Assembly (NCBI GenBank): GCA_023055505.1
Contig: JALIRH010000036.1
Coordinates: 5,146,001-5,210,000, forward strand
DNA: 64,000 bases
Direction of reading: 5' to 3'
From: Callipepla californica brunnescens
Lineage: Eukaryota; Chordata; Aves; Galliformes; Odontophoridae
In this document: piece after piece, positions 24,966 through 63,703 of the stretch
How the letters are laid out: each line of letters begins with the position of its first letter
Position numbering within the stretch: position 1 is the stretch's first letter
The notes under the pieces: model-generated
What the model was told of the DNA's origin: nothing
The model's input: the letters and a program-made list of their open reading frames with translations, nothing else
The model's database searches: none
Translations under genes and position numbers: made by a program

Positions 24966-26689
24966 GAAAAAAAAAAAAAAAAGAATCAACCCACACCTCC
25001 AAGGTTACGGGGAACATGAAGGGAACAGAGCAGGTGGGATCCCATCTCAGTGAGCACTGGAGGCTTTCTGAGCATTCACACTGCAGCTCTGAGTGCCAGA
25101 GAGGAAACGGTGCACTCCCATTGTGGAGCAGCTTCCCACGCTGCTCTCTTGTCCTTCTGGGGGTGCCAAGGAAACCCAGACCTGGAGGGGGATCCAGGTG
25201 TTAGTGGTGCTCAAAGAAGCAGAAGTCTGCGTTATTTCCCAGGATCCAGCTTCAAGAGGTCAGTGTAGGTGAACATCCCAAATGATTTTTGGTAGAGTTG
25301 CATTGACCGAGGTTGGCTTCCCAGCACAGCAGGCATCCCTGCTGCTCTCTCCCACGTCTTCAGGAAATTGCAGCATCCCCGCTGGGTCCTAGAGCAAACC
25401 ACCACTACAGCACGGCCCACAGAGGTGGATGGTGGCAAGTGGCCACCTGCAAACCCCTCCGAGGCCGTGATGCTGAGGGCTGAGAGCTGCAGGGCTGTGT
25501 TGGTGCTGAGCCCACCACCAGCACTGCATTAGGGACACCCAGCTGGGAACAGTGCGTGCTTTGTGATGCGCTGCTGCTGAAGTGGGACCTTCCAAGAGCA
25601 GCGTGGTTTTGTTCCATTTCATTTTACTTCGTTTTCACTTGACTTTTCAAAACTACAAAGCTTTTCCTGGCACGGAAAATGTTTATGGCATTTTGCTTTT
25701 GTTTATACCCTTCGAGAGAAGTTGTAATGCTGCTCCCAACCCATTTAATCCCTGCAAAATGTGTCGGCCCGATGTGTTTATGCTTTCTGCTCGATGCATC
25801 GAGGCAGCCTCCTCTGCAGCTTTCTGCAGGACACTGAGGTTTTCTGGCAGCTCATGTTCCAACACGGCGTTACCCAGCAGGGGAGAAATAAAGGGAGGAT
25901 GTTTAGGTTCATGTGGTTTAATAAAAGATCTGGGTTCAAGTCTGGAAAAGGCATAGTGAAGGGTTTTTATCCCAGTGTTGATTGTAGGGGATCTTTTGGT
26001 CCCCAGAGTCGATGTGCTCTTACAGAGGAGTGAAGACAAGTAGGGAAAAAGGGAACGTGAAGTTAATGTGCAGGTGATATTTTAAGAATCCACAGATGGG
26101 AAAATGGTAGGAAATGGTAAGAAAGCACCCGACCATGAAAGATGGGTTGTATTTAGGGGGAGAGCCACTGGGTGCTCTCTGCATGCGTTTCTGCTCCTTG
26201 ATTCCGTGCCTGTTTTGGATGGGCTCACTGATTTGTCAGCCCCAAGAGCTGACTGCACACATCTGCTGGTGCGAAGCAGTGGTTGCTCCGGCTCCGGGTG
26301 TACATCAGTGGCAGATGGGAGCAGGGAATGGGTCAGAGCAAGGCAGAGAAAGAGACTGCAAACACAGTCCTACAGATGAGCTGAAGAAAAAAAATCATGG
26401 GACATTCCCAAAGCTGTGCAGAAGAGCAGCAGTGCATCAGGGAGCTTGCCCGGGGTTTTGTCATCCCGCCGCCATGGGCTGAGGATCACCTTTCCTATTC
26501 ATGGCTCGCAGCTGTGAGCTGGATGGTGAAGAACGCGGGGCTTTGTTCCTGCGGGGCTGGGAGGCCACGTCCTGGGTTTGTCCATGGGAGGAACTGGGAG
26601 GAACTGGGCGTTGCTCGTGTGCTGGTGATGCCAGGGGATCGATGCAGCTCTGCTCCGGACACACTGATGGAAGTGTCCCAGTAGCTCTG

Positions 26690-26995
26690 CTCTGAAATTA
26701 CAGTAATAACTCTTGAATTATAGCAGAAGTCGATGTAGTTCTGCTCCGCACTGTCAGCGGCCAACCCGAGCCCATTAATTTCAGTGTTTGTTTGAGAAAT
26801 CATCCCCCGTCGGCTGCCGCTGGTGAACTTGTCTCCTCCTGCATTCCTGGCCGCTCGCTGTCTCCCCGCGAGGGTCCTGTCCCCACAGGAGATAAGATAC
26901 AGGCGGCATTCAGGGAGGTGTCAGCGTGCTGCTTTATGACACACGATGAGTGATAACGCCGCGCGGAGGTGCTGATGTGGCCACATTAGTTAATG
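26690..26995. promoter_or_regulatory. Candidate conserved non-coding element
   Basis: Unique sequence with TCTTGAATTATAGCAG, GCCCATTAATTTCAG, GGAGATAAGATACAGG (GATA) and CACATTAGTTAATGAGG. No coding frame. Confidence 0.28.
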
Positions 26996-28159
26996 AGGTC
27001 ACAGCCCGAGCTGCGGCCCCACTGATAACCTGCGAATCCAAATAATGCACAGGAGCCCAGTGCCCGTGCTCACCTGCTGCTCCAGCACCCAATGCAGGGA
27101 GCGAGGGGGCTGCAGGGGGCACCCAGAGCTGGCTCTGTGCTCTGCTAGAACTGGGAGATGCGTTACAAAGTGTTGCTCTGCCCTGGTAAACAAGCCCAGA
27201 GCTGGCAGCGCCCCGTCCTGCTGGCGGTGAACTTTGTGTCCTTCCCTTCTTAGCAGCTCAGGTCTAATTTATTTAATCACCGGAGCAAAGTTTCAAAGCA
27301 CTCCGTTGCCTCCGTTTTTGTTTCTAAGGTTCAGACGTATTTTTAGCGCTCGGTACTGAACTGGGTCTGCGCGCCGGAGGAGAATTAATTATTGTTTGGG
27401 GTTTGTTGATATTCAGACATCCAAGAAAAAAAAAAAAAGAGGATTTTGAGACTTTGAACACCTCAGGGGCTTTGCTGCGCTCCGGTCGTGTGTGGTTGGG
27501 TTCCTGACACTGATTTGGGTTTTCGTGTGAGTGCTGCGCTGGTGGGGGGCAGCAGCCCGCTCCGCTCAGCGCCGTGCAGCTCAGCCCCGTCTTTGCAGCA
27601 GGGAGAAGGCAGCAGTCATCCCCAGCTGCTGGCACACGTGTGCTGCAGCCCCCGGGCTCCCGAGCTCAGCAGTTATCAGCTGAGCAACGCGCTATCCGTG
27701 TCTCATGTCAAAGCTATTCCTACTGCTCCCGCCCGATGTCCTCGGCGACGCGCATCGGTGATGGCGATAGATAGGACGCAGCGTGAGCTGCGGTTTTTGT
27801 TTTTTAACGGTGGGTTCTTGCGGCTTTGTGAGGATTCAGACTGGAAAATCGGGGGCGGCTGGGATGAAAAAAAAAAAAGATGGCAAATTTAAAGGGGGCA
27901 TTTCGACCGTGTGACAAACATCAGCACTACCTGTCCTGCCTCTGGCCTTACCTCACCTCCCTGTGACTGTTGCCCATAGAGCTTAAGTACCTCTCACCCT
28001 CAGCTCCTCGGTGCTTTCCCAGGCAGGCTCCAGCCCTGCCGTGGCTTCGAGAAGAGCTCCCACTTCTCCCCCACGCGTGGGACGTGGGTTCAGGAGCTGC
28101 TCTGTGGCCATGCCTGCGCTCCGCGTCCATCTCGCGCTTCCTCCCGCCGCGGGCCCAGC

Positions 28160-28325
28160 CTCTGTGATTAAGTCTGCAGCTCTCCTGCTGTTTTTAATAG
28201 GCCTGCGGACCCGACCATCTGATGAGAACCAAACTGCACAGCGTGCTCCTGAATACTTTTGCTGGAATCTCCTAATGCAGGGTATTAATCATGGCTGTCA
28301 AACCATTCAGGCCCTAAATATGTCC
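28160..28325. promoter_or_regulatory. Candidate conserved non-coding element
   Basis: Unique block with TTTTTAATAGGCC, GGGTATTAATCATGGCTGTC and CCCTAAATATGTCC. Confidence 0.28.
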
Positions 28326-29544
28326 CCCCCACACACATCCATCCCTGCGGGGGGAGCACGGCCATGCTGAAGCCACGCGTTGGGCGTCCCCAGCCAAGAG
28401 CACCATCCCCAGCAGAGTGCTCGGAGAAGTTTGGGGAATAAGCACCGGGACTTAGAGGAAACACAGAAAGGTGTGGATTCCCCTATGCTCACATGGAAGG
28501 AGCTGGCTTGGGTATGTATTCAGATGCACTTCCATTGGGGATCGCAGTGGTGGTGATGGGCGGTTGGGTCTTCTTCAGCACCAAGTGCTGAGCTGGATGC
28601 TGTTGTGTTTGGTGTATCTCTTGGATGCCATCCTGGCGTTACATGGCCCGGCTCAGGAGGTAAGGCTGTTTCTCTTAGCTGTGACTTAGGTGTGTGTCTT
28701 TGAGGTTATGGTTGTTCCCGGCATTTCTAGTTTGCCACGGAATGCAGTCCCAAATATGAAAAGGGCTGTTTCTAATTCTCTGCTTTATTCTTTGGAGTTG
28801 GTAATAAAAGGTAATCGAGTGTAAAACAAAAGTTACATAAGGTGAGCAGTAAAGTTTTACTATTGCTGGTGCTGCTCTCCCAGCACTGCCGCGCTCAGCA
28901 CCGCACCCGATGGACACGGTCCGATGGATGGGTCTTCCTCTGCCCTTGGTCTGTGCCTATTATGAGGGTATGCAGAACCACTGAGAGCAAAACAAAACAC
29001 CAGGCTACGCTGCTGTGAGAACGTTAGCTCTTCTTACATCCATCGTTGGCTGTTCCTTCCCTGAACGGCTGCTGTGGCAGTGTGATCGCCAGCAGTTTCA
29101 TGGATACGCTTTGGGCTGATGTTACGCTCTTCTTTTTTCCACTCGGTTGTGTCTTTGATAAACACAGCTTCAAACGTTAGGGTGATGGCACTGAAGGCCA
29201 CTGGTCCCACTCCTGCAATGCACAGGGGCACCCACAGCTCCGTCAGTGCTCCGAGCCCCGTCGTGAAACAATTACAACTGCTGGCGCTAACATTGCTTTC
29301 TTTTAACCAAGGTGAATGGGGAAAATAAATAAATAAGAATTGCCCAATGCAGCCTTTAGAAAATAATGATGATTTTCTGGGGTCAGAAGATGGGTGGCAC
29401 AGCCCCCACCCACGCTGAGCACTCCCACCCCTGGCTGCAGGGCAGGCCCTCCCCTCGCCCTGCACCGCACATCCCTCGTGCTCCAGCCCTGTGCCTCTTT
29501 AGCGGTGCTTTATTGATCCTGTCTGCCCTCCGAGGAGGATGGCG

Positions 29545-29790
29545 TGCATTAAATGCCATTTATTCCTCATGTATCTGTGCTAGGGAAGCGTGTTTCCATA
29601 ACCGTGTTATTAGTTTTGTCCAGCCTACAGGAAAAAGTGATACTGTAGCTGGCATCCTAGTGTTAGGTCATATTAAAACCATCTGTAACAAATCTTTATT
29701 TGCAGTTACTTTTGAGTTCGAATTTCAGCTTCTACTCCACCTGTCATCAGTGTTTATCCTCATAAACTTTCACAGCTTCTTTTATTCTGC
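29545..29790. promoter_or_regulatory. Candidate conserved non-coding element
   Basis: Unique AT-rich sequence (CATTAAATGCCATTTATTCC, CGTGTTATTAGTTTTGTCC, GTTTATCCTCATAAAC). It runs into a T-rich tract at 29789-29818. Confidence 0.3.
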
Positions 29791-30133
29791 TTCTTTTTTT
29801 TCTTTTTTTTTTTTCCTTCTGAGAGACCTTTTCAGGATTTTTGGCAATCTCGCGCTTACTTTGCTTACCAAAATTTCTCTCCCTTTGATTTAGAAAACTC
29901 ATAGGTGTAACACATCGACAGGAGGGTCGAGTCTTTTTTAATGTGATTTCCAAGAACAGCACTGTCGTAGCTGCGATTTCGGTGTAGGCTTTGGCACAGG
30001 AAAATAGGACAGTCGGGGTGCTTGTCTGAGAGCTGTCACGGCAGAGGTGGGGTTTGCTGGGAGGTGGGTGAGTGTTGTGCTCCCTTTGGGGTGGCTGTGT
30101 GATGGGTTTATGATGGGGCTGTTTTGAAGCTGT

Positions 30134-30309
30134 TTAGATAAGAGCACGGTCAGTTGACTTCGTTAGTTAAGAGCATGGTCAGTTGACTTCACTAGTTAAG
30201 ACCATGTCCAGTTGACTTCGTTAGGTAAGGACATATCCAGTTGACTTCATTAGGTAAGGGCATATCCAGTTGACTTCGTTAGGTAAGAGCATGGCCAGCT
30301 GGCTTCATT
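30134..30309 (+). repeat. 29-bp tandem repeat, about six units
   Basis: CAGTTGACTTC starts at 30151, 30180, 30209, 30238 and 30267, with a diverged copy at 30296, each exactly 29 bases apart, and a 17-base partial unit before the first. Units differ by a few bases. From the third unit on they contain TTAGGTAAG, a match to a 5' splice-site consensus. No coding frame. Confidence 0.92.
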
Positions 30310-31039
30310 GTTGTCTAATGAAAGTCTTGGCAAGTCAATTAAGCACACAACACGCACTGTAAAGTGCTACCATGTTAAAACTCATCAAGAAAAAGACTTC
30401 CCTCCCCTTGAGCTTTGCAGAGCCCTTTGGTAATGGTGAATATGTCGTAGTATCATAGAATGACCCAAATGAGGAAGGAACCCGTTGTCCCTGTGGATGG
30501 GTGGCATGGCAGTGCCTCTTCCCCAGCCAAATGGAAATGTGTATTTGTTGAACTTGTTCAATAGGAGCAGAAGGGAGCAGAAAACACAGCTGGTGCAGGG
30601 ATGGGCAGGCAGTCCCAGTGCTGCTGATGTGCTTTGTGGTCAAACACAGTGAAATGGTATTTGGGACATCGGGTCTGCACTCCGCTTCATCTTCTGTTCC
30701 CTCTGCATTGCGTTGGCATTCTTTTTGTGGTCGTCTTTCATTGGGGGCTTGTTTCCTTCACCGATGGATGTGTTTGGGGGAGCAGGGGGAGCTGCTGCCA
30801 TGAAGCAGGCAGAACCGAGCAGGCAGAACCGAGCTGCACCTTCCTCGCACAGCCGAGCGCATTATGGGCGTTTTTAATCCCTTTGACCTTGTGGCGGAGA
30901 AGGAGGGAAGTGAAGACATGGTGACAAACACCAGCCCTTTAATGCCAGGTTTGTTACCGCTCGGAGTGCCCTAAGGGTTAATGTAACAGTTTTAAGTCCT
31001 TCAATCACACCCACCCCCACCTACAGAACACTTCCAAAT

Positions 31040-31470
31040 AATCCCTTTATAATAGACCCTTTTCCACAGATTGTATCTAACCCGTGCATTAATGGGGCCC
31101 GTCGGTGTCAAGCATTTCAACAAACATGGCCAGCAGGCTGCTGGGAGCCCCTCTTCCTCGCTCCGCGGTAATGATCTTTGCCCCTCTGACTTCGCTCCCC
31201 TGCTGCAGGGACAAAATTAAACTGCGGATGGCAAAATAGTTATTTGCTGCCCGGGCAATTACATACTTCCAACCCTCTCCATCGCGGAAGGCCAGATGGA
31301 CTTTATAGAAACCAGACCCGGGCCGCAGTTTTAATTATCATAGTCCTGTCAGAAATGAGTGAAATTCTGAATGACCGCATGAAACGAACCCAAAGCCTTA
31401 CACATGGATTTTTTCCTCAATAAAATTTTATGGCTTCTTAAAGAAACAGCATTCATATATTTTACGAGGC
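31040..31470. promoter_or_regulatory. Candidate conserved non-coding element (strong texture)
   Basis: Long unique block with words such as TTTATAATAGACCC, GTGCATTAATGGGGCCCGTC, GGCAAAATAGTTATTTGC, GCAGTTTTAATTATCATAGT and CTCAATAAAATTTTATGG. It has no repeats and few CpGs in its second half. It is among the best candidates here for a conserved enhancer. Confidence 0.4.
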
Positions 31471-31903
31471 CTAATCATTCACTAATGCCTATATTAGTGC
31501 ACCTGTGGCACTCGGCCCCAGCTCTGTTCTCGCCGTGTTATTCCAGCCCCATGTCAGAGCTCAGCACATGCTCGGGGCTACGCGGGCTCCTGCTCGTTAG
31601 CCAGCGGTCGTAATAAGGCAAAGAGATTTATGGGCATTTATCTGCTGAAAATTTTGTTTCATCGTGTGAATAAGGCTTGGAAATGAAACGGCCCTCCCCA
31701 GAGCAGGCGTGCTCGAAAGTTATCATGGGGCAGAGCAGCTATGGGTAGGGCTGGGACGTGTTGTGTTCCCCTGCTAATTCAGTCAGGAAAGATTTGCCCT
31801 TGGATGCTTTCCCCTTCTATGAGCAGCAGTTGGTGAAGAAAGACCTGGGCACAGTGTAGCACCTGGGAATTCTCCCCCATCCCAATGGCTCTGGTTCCTG
31901 GGA

Positions 31904-32075
31904 AGAATCGTAGAATGGTTTGGGTTGGAAGGGACCTTTAAGATCATCTCCCTCCAACCCCTCTGCTGTCGGCAGGGACACCTCCCTCTAGATCAGGCTG
32001 CTCAAAGCTCCATGCAGCCTGGCCTTGAGTGCTTCCAGGGATGGGGCATTCACAGCCCGGCACTGCTTTGCTCCT
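31904..32075 (-). mobile_element. CR1 retroelement, 5'-truncated copy
   Basis: AGAATCGTAGAATGGTTTGG, GTTGGAAGGGACCTTTAAGA and TCATC, then CTCCAACCCCTCTGCTG, GGCAGGGACACCTCCC and CCAGGGATGGGGCATTCACA follow the reverse complement of the CR1 3' end and adjacent sequence very closely. The copy is truncated on the 5' side (right end approximate). An apparent 219-codon frame over it is not a gene. Confidence 0.92.
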
Positions 32076-34609
32076 CTGTTTGCTCTGAGCACATGTGGAC
32101 GTGGGTGAGCCCTGGAAGATGTGTCCAACCCGCTGCTCCCAGCGGGTGCCTGATCCCACAGGCAGTCCTTCTGCATCACTCCTTGCTGGTAGCTGGTGTC
32201 ATGATGTCTGGCCACCATCACTGCATCCTGAGACCAAACACTGCCTGCTTTCCTGTAGCTCCCTTGCTTGTTCCAGGCTGTGTGGGCTCACTGTCCTTCT
32301 CGGTGCCCGTGGGGCCACCCCAGCCCTGCATGGGATGGGGGTTGTTGCCACCAGTGCTGCTCGCTGTGGGCAGAGAGGTTTCCATTGGCGAGGATGAGCA
32401 GGCTGACAGCACAGGGAAGGTGGCACTGAGGAACGCACTCTGTCTGGTCATTAAAGGCCAATTAGCTAATGAGGCCACTCCAGCAGTGCTGACAGCCACG
32501 GGCTGCGCTGGGTGTGCTGCTGGAACGTGCTCAGCTCTCTCTCCCTATCCTTTCTCATTACTTCATGCTCTTGGCAGCTGCTAACAGAGCGGACGGGCTC
32601 AGCCAAAATGAGACCTGGTGCAGAAACGTGGAAAAGACGATGGAGTGTCTCCAAGCATGCATGCTGGGGCCGGGCAGCCCGTGATGCTGGGGGTCCCTCC
32701 CATGGGGTGTGTGTGGGGAGTCCTCGGCCCTCAGACTGGAAAAGGGCTTCTGTTCACCTACAGCTAAAGGCTGCTGTGCTACCAGAGGATCACTGGATCC
32801 CATCCAGTGCACGCTGAGCTTCAAGTGGAAGGAATGACCAGGAGTGTCAAGCGAAGGATCTCTTCCTTGAGGTCGGCAGGGTGGGAAGTGTGCCCCAGAG
32901 GCTCTGTGTTGTGCAAAAACATTAAGGGTAGCCCCAATTCAAGTGTTACGTGGATGTTCAGCTTTAATTTGGTCTGATTTGATTTATGCTCGTCCTTAGA
33001 AGGAAAGGCTGCCAGATACAGACAGGGATCGTTTCTGTCGTGGAAATACTGCGCTATTTGATTTTTTTAAGGCTGGAGGATTAAGCCTTAATAAAGTGTT
33101 TCAACAGCATTTCAGGGGCTCAGAATTAGTGGGGGCTGTTTGCAAAGGGAGTGAGGATAATACTTTGTTTTTTGCCATATGAAACACAACATGGTGTTTT
33201 CCTCCTAGCGTTAAATGAGTACTGTTCCCGTGGGGTTTTGGAAGCCCCACGTCCTGTAACCTGCCAGAGAGAACCCACGGAGGCATCTGCATCCACTGCT
33301 GGGCCCTGCAGGGGCAGCTCAGGGCAGGATGCATCTCGGTGGCAGAAGCTGCCTGTGCTGCTGTGGGACCTTTTTTGGTCATGTTTTTGGTAAACCAGAA
33401 AGGAGTTCTCCATCAGGAGATGGCTGCTTTGTTTGCAGAGCCCTCGATGCTGGAGCTGCTGCTTTCAATCTGTTGCATGGGAAACCCCCATAACCTTCCA
33501 CTCTTTCTCTCAGGGCCAGCCCAGCTCACAGGCTCACCTGACTCACACCTTCTAAAGGGCACGAGAGAGCGGTGTGCGATCTAAGAGGGCTCGGGGGCTG
33601 TTTCCTCATGCAGTGCAGCACTGGGGAGGGTTCCTGTTCCTGGGGGAGTGCGGTGCAGCTTGTGGTTGTGGGGGGGGGTTGAGCTCCTTTCTTTCTCTTT
33701 CAAAATCTTTGCTCAGAACGTGTAAGGTCACGGCTAAAGAGGCAGTAACACACACTTCTGGCCTGTAAATCCAGAGCGTTTTGAGGTAATATGTGAACAG
33801 GAATGCGCTTCCAGATGGAGGTCCATCGACTGCTTGGTTGCCGTTGGATGCAGCGTGAGGAGGGATGGTGATGGTGGTGATGTCGCTGCCGGTAAATGTT
33901 GGCCTCTGTGGCTTTGGTTTGTGGCCAACCTAAAGCAGGCTGTGCTGTGCAGGAGCTCCCCGTGGGCAGCCCGAGCTGGAGGAGCTGAGAGCCAGCTGGG
34001 GGTGGCATGGCTGCAGTGCTAGGGGCAGCTCAGTTCTTGTGCTGGGGCAGATCCCAAAGCTGTTAGTTACATGGAAAACACACGCAGTTTCAAGAACCTC
34101 AGCTATCTGAGTTGGTTGGGTACCTGGGCAACTGATGTTCCATTTGCTCCATGTGTTGGCAATGCTCAAATGGACTGCAGGCACAGATGGAGCTGCTGGG
34201 AGGACTGGCAGAGCCGTGGGGCGATGCTCTGCAGGGCTCTGCTCACCCCATGTCCTTCCATGAGCAATGTGGGCACCCTGAGGTGGGTGTTAGCACTGGG
34301 AATGGCACGGGCAGGCTCTGCTACTTCTTTGGCCGGCACGTAAGACGCGGCAAATGGTTTTGGCACCCGGTGCCTTCCATAAATCACCCAGAAGAGGCCG
34401 ACGTGTTCGTGGTGTTCCACAGCTCCACTCCCAAATTGTTGTTAAAAGAGAGTTGGAGGCACAAGCAGTGATTTAACGGCACTGGCAGGAATGCTGGTGC
34501 CAGCTCACCCAGCACCAGCCAGGAAGGAGTTGAGGATGGTTGCGTTCTTTGGTCACAGTTCATGGGCACCTCTGCCCCAGCCCCACTTCCAGGCCTCTCT
34601 TAATTTCCC

Positions 34610-34930
34610 ATTCATTCTGATCTGTTAAGCTTCGAGAACATCATTAATTAATTGTCTCAAAAAGAAAAAGCATGGCAAAGCGAAGCATAAAACACAAGCG
34701 TGCTGTACTGAGCTCTTTCTGCAGGGAGGAAAACTTCAAAGTTTCTGTATGTATATATTACAGAGAACTGGAAATCCCTTCCTTGACTTGTGTGTACAAT
34801 ATATGAGGCAACCCTGAGCTTCGACTCAAGCGTCATTTCTTTACGGCTTGCTGTTTAATTTAAATCACTGTGGTATGAGTGACGTTACCGATGGAAAATG
34901 AGCTTTGCTGAGATAAATGCTTGCCATCGC
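34610..34930. promoter_or_regulatory. Candidate conserved non-coding element
   Basis: Unique sequence with CATCATTAATTAATTGTC, GTACAATATATGAGGC and GCTGTTTAATTTAAATCAC. There are no CpG-rich or repeat features. Confidence 0.35.
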
Positions 34931-37223
34931 CTCAAAGGTCTTCTCCTGCTTTAGACAGCTTGCCTGGAGGTTCCCCGCGTGGGATTGGGTGTTCTTTGCT
35001 CCATGCCCTCAGTGCTGGGGCCCATCCGTGCCCATGGGTGCAGGCAGAGCCCAGTGCTGGCCCCGCACACCCCGGGACCACGGCTGGCTTCGTCTGGCAC
35101 GGTTCTCATTAACTGTTTGTCACATCACCAGGAAGCCGGGTTAATTGCAGGCAGAGCGCTGGATTTACGAGTTCATCTGGGCTCCGTGTCTACACATTGA
35201 CAGAGGTGTTTCTCTGGTTGAAATCTTTTTCTCTTTGTTTTGCGGCAAGAATGGGCTTTCTGTTTCGGTTACTTCTGAAAGTCATAAATGGCAGCCACCT
35301 CTCCCTCCCCTTTATTTAAAAGAAACACAACAAAACTTCATGGCAACGGTTTATTGCTCCAAATCAGCTCGTGGGTCATTAAAGCAAAAAGGGGGAGAAA
35401 AAGAAAAAATATAGGGAAAAAAAAAAATTTGCCTCGAAGTCCTGCCAAATAAAATGCGAACATCAGCCAAGCTGTCAGAGGCAGATCCCGCGACTGTGGG
35501 ATGAGAAGGTTTATTACACTTCCAGCTTCTGGGGAGGGATGTTATAGCAACAGGACGCCGGGGCACGGATGGCAGAGCTGTGGGTGCTTCGTTTCTCTGC
35601 GTGCACCAGGAACCCATTAAGCGAACTGACGACAGATCCCTCAGCATCCCAATCCCTCGGCACAGCTCCGCGTGGGCCAGCTCTTGTATTCTGCCCACGG
35701 AGGGAACAACCCGACGGACAGCCCGCAAATTAGGGCCGGAGAAAACCTCAAATGATGTGCAAAAAAAGTGGCAGGGAATTTTTCCATCGCTTTTGCTTCG
35801 TAACTCGGCCTTTCTGATCTTAATAAATGGCGAAACGAAGTCTCTGTGGGATCAGAGGGACCTTGGGATCCCAACCCCGAGTGCTGTGTGGCAGAAAGCA
35901 GATGAGCCCTGGGACGTGGCAGCAGTTTCCTCCTGGCTGCATAGGGATGAACCACAGCCACAGCTCTGGGTCTGGGTCCAACATTGGTGGTTCTGCACAG
36001 CCCCACTTCAATCCACGTGGACACAACGGGATGTTTTTTTCAGCCACATCGACCCAAGAGGGGAAGGATGGGGACCTGGGAGTGGGAAAGGGGATGGAGT
36101 GGTGTGGACAGATCACAGCAGCACTGCCTGGAATAACCCACGCACTCTCCTGCCCCATTCCACACTCCTGCTGATTTCAGAGGTTCAACAAGGAAAGCAT
36201 GGCACGCTCCGAGGGGCAGCACGTGCTGAGTGCTGCCCAGGGACACTGCAGGGCCGTGGTTTGTGAGGCTGCTCTATTTACGGAGCACACTCGGGGTGTG
36301 TGAAAAGCAGGGCCTTAAGTTCTCAGGGTTCACACAGACCCATTTTTTTTTCTCGTTTTGATTTGTGAGATTTCACACCCCCACTTCGGGTGCTAAAGCT
36401 CTGGCAGCACCGCAGAGTTTCGGGTGATCTGAGGCTCTCAGGACCCTCTGAAGCAGAGCTGTGAGCCACGTGCAGGGGCTGCAAAGCAGTGCTCAACCTC
36501 AGCTGAGTTCTGGGGTTTCCCAGAGCACCTGAATGCCTGCAGCTCCATGGGATGAGAGAGGGCACCTGCCACGTGCAGCTGGAGCACAGAACGGTCGCTC
36601 CATCGCACCCTGCAGAGTGCCCTCTTGCTTTCCTGGGCTGTACAGATTAATGGGGCCGGGTGTTACTTGCCAAAACTATCAGTAGCTATCTGCTGCATGC
36701 CCAGCCTGCCCCATGACACCGAGCATCCTGCTTTTGTGGGTGGAAACTGAGTGTTTCCATTGGAGCTGCAGTCCCCTTCTGCCCAGGTGTGGCTGCCCTG
36801 CATTCGTGGCTCACTTGGGGTCAGAAAGGAGCTGGAGCCTCAACTGGAGCCCACGGGGTCAGTCAGCCCCCATGTTCCTGGGGGATGCTGCCTTGGGTGA
36901 GGCCTTTCATTTTTAAGAGCTGAAGGGCTGTGTGCAGTGTGGTGACCGCTGTGCTCAGCTCTGAGTTATGTTTGGTGGCACTTCTCAGTGACCCGGCACT
37001 CAGTCACATAAGAAAATTCCTCTCTTCCCTTTTTTCTCCTTTTCTTTTGCTTGAGGTTCACAAGCTCAGGAACGTATCTCATCCCAAGTCATACTCCCTT
37101 ATTTACTGTAGCATCCAGCTTTCCCCATTCTGTTCTTTGCTGGGGTTGCAAATAGTTCTCCTTTCTCCCTTCCCCCTGCAGCTCTCACCCGATAACCAGA
37201 GGCCTCCCCATTTCTCCCCACAG

Positions 37224-63703
<26,480 letters not shown>

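Larger units (their letters stand above)
1..37223 (+). other. PRDM16: Large PRDM16 intron (3' part of intron 3), no coding exon seen
   Basis: No open frame here resembles a known protein. The longest frames (up to 241 codons) sit in GC-rich or CR1-derived sequence and lack coding features. I looked for the missing PR-domain pieces, including a short exon with the family motifs ILTDVEV/GCITK, and did not find them, so they probably lie further left. What it holds is given in separate entries: CpG-rich patches, CR1 fragments, tandem arrays, homopolymer tracts and AT-rich candidate regulatory blocks. The rest is unique sequence in which I see nothing specific. An unannotated non-coding RNA cannot be excluded by eye. 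Confidence 0.8.

Noticed and set aside
30449..30500. ATCATAGAATGACCC, CR1-like word
   Set aside because: Only the first dozen bases resemble the CR1 tail; the rest diverges, so the call is not safe. The same holds for words at 40638 and 55314.
31925..32584. Plus-strand open frame of 219 codons
   Set aside because: Starts within a 5'-truncated CR1 copy in reverse orientation; not a retroelement protein and not a host gene.
1..37223. A hidden short PR-domain exon (ILTDVEV/GCITK motifs)
   Set aside because: Scanned by eye for the expected codons followed by GT and found none; a profile search would be needed to exclude it fully.
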